A stretch of DNA of 64,000 bases from Arthrobacter_B sp038069765 (lineage in GTDB: Bacteria > Actinomycetota > Actinomycetes > Actinomycetales > Micrococcaceae): the NCBI RefSeq assembly GCF_038069765.1, contig NZ_JBBPFS010000004.1, positions 124,001 to 188,000 of the forward strand, read 5' to 3'. Shown in pieces: positions 63,526-64,000 of this stretch. A model generated the notes under the pieces. It was not told where the DNA came from. It saw nothing but the letters and a program-made list of their open reading frames with translations, and did not search any database. The number at the start of each line of letters is the position of its first letter. The stretch's first letter is position 1. Made by a program: the position numbers and the translations under genes.

Positions 63526-64000
63526 ATGAAGGCAATCCTGGGCGGAACCTCGGTAGCTGCGGAGCTTCAGCAGCTCATCCTTGAGACTGAGAGCATGGAG
63601 CAGTTCCTGGAGGCTTTCGCCCAACACGCGGCCGGGCTGTTCAGTGATCAGGCCCTCCTTCTGTGCGGCGTCACCCTCAAGCGCGGAAGACAGGCGGCAA
63701 CCGTGGCCAGCAGCAGCGCTGCGGCCAAGGAGCTAGACGAAGTCCAATACGGTTTCGGCCAGGGTCCCTGTCTGCACGCGGCATCGACGGGAGACGTCAC
63801 GCTGGTGGCTGACACGCGGACCGATCCCCGCTGGCCGGCGTACTTCGATGCAATTCAAGACCGGGGCTACTACTCTATTCTGGCCGTCCCCCTGGTCGTG
63901 GGCGACGACGGCGGAGCTGCACTTGATTTGTACGCCCGGGAAACCGGGGTGTTCGACGACGAAATGACGCGCCGCGTCCAGGATTACGCCGCCGAGGCCA
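63526..64000 (+). CDS. GAF-domain regulator, probably GAF-ANTAR (3' end outside window)
   Basis: 158 residues are visible. The GAF domain (YGFGQGPCLHAASTGDVTLV, DPRWPAYFDAIQDRGYYSIL) aligns with that of the GAF-ANTAR protein at 4125-4889. The ANTAR part would follow beyond the window edge. Start ATG 63526. Confidence 0.85.
   Translation, partial: MKAILGGTSVAAELQQLILETESMEQFLEAFAQHAAGLFSDQALLLCGVTLKRGRQAATVASSSAAAKELDEVQYGFGQGPCLHAASTGDVTLVADTRTDPRWPAYFDAIQDRGYYSILAVPLVVGDDGGAALDLYARETGVFDDEMTRRVQDYAAEA

Overview
The window is GC-rich chromosomal DNA from an actinobacterium. GTG and TTG starts, GAF-ANTAR regulators, a WXG100-type gene pair, a large-subunit catalase, a PGPGW-family membrane protein and an initiator tRNA of actinobacterial form point to a Micrococcaceae-like (Arthrobacter-type) soil organism. 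The genus is an inference. No plasmid, prophage, insertion sequence or CRISPR array is visible.

Layout. 1-9.3 kb: the 3' end of malate synthase, an alpha/beta hydrolase, an HTH protein, alanine dehydrogenase, a GAF-ANTAR regulator, a zinc-ribbon/MarR pair, catalase KatE, a TetR regulator and an FMN reductase. 9.4-10.8 kb: an unusual small operon with a nine-codon micro-ORF under a near-perfect Shine-Dalgarno, a stand-alone SpaB_C/thiopeptide-type protein and a 63-residue protein. 11-19.6 kb: a divergent acid-sugar catabolic locus. GntP permease, SDR and sugar-isomerase-like genes run left; a FadR-type regulator, a hydroxyacyl-CoA-dehydrogenase-like enzyme, a DhaKL kinase, a TIM-like and an RpiB-like isomerase run right. 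This looks like a route through L-erythrulose to erythrose 4-phosphate. 19.7-27.4 kb: a TrmB/LuxR-type regulator, PLP aminotransferases and an E1alpha-E1beta-E2 2-oxoacid dehydrogenase operon. 27.4-38.9 kb: a holin-like protein, a WXG100/hydrolase pair, PurB, RlmN, small enzymes, a truncated VOC gene, a UvrA-like ABC ATPase and an AlaX-like editing protein. 39.0 kb: tRNA-fMet. 39.6-42.9 kb: two paralogous TetR genes interleaved with an SDR and a DUF1295 membrane enzyme, with duplicated intergenic blocks and operators. 43-54.7 kb: a beta-lactamase-like lipoprotein, GNAT proteins, a GntR/membrane-protein pair, a kinase-like protein, a Rieske protein, a Nudix protein and an MMPL exporter with its TetR. 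54.8-57.2 kb: an RsbQ-like hydrolase directly upstream of a PAS histidine kinase. 57.8-61.2 kb: small envelope proteins and a MarR/MFS efflux pair. 61.3-64 kb: an LPD29-type protein, a small ORF, a second orphan SpaB_C paralogue and a truncated GAF gene.

The most interesting signal is the pair of orphan SpaB_C-like proteins about 52 kb apart. Neither has a LanB glutamylation domain, a cyclase or a transporter nearby. One sits behind a micro-ORF encoding MTSKVWDWI. This could be a minimal peptide-modification system or a Trp-codon leader; the sequence alone cannot decide. Second in interest are several regulons readable from operators: TCCTATAGGA for the sugar locus, a CCCGYACGGG motif shared by a TetR gene and the oxoacid dehydrogenase operon, and TTCaACAccTGTaGAA in the duplicated TetR region.
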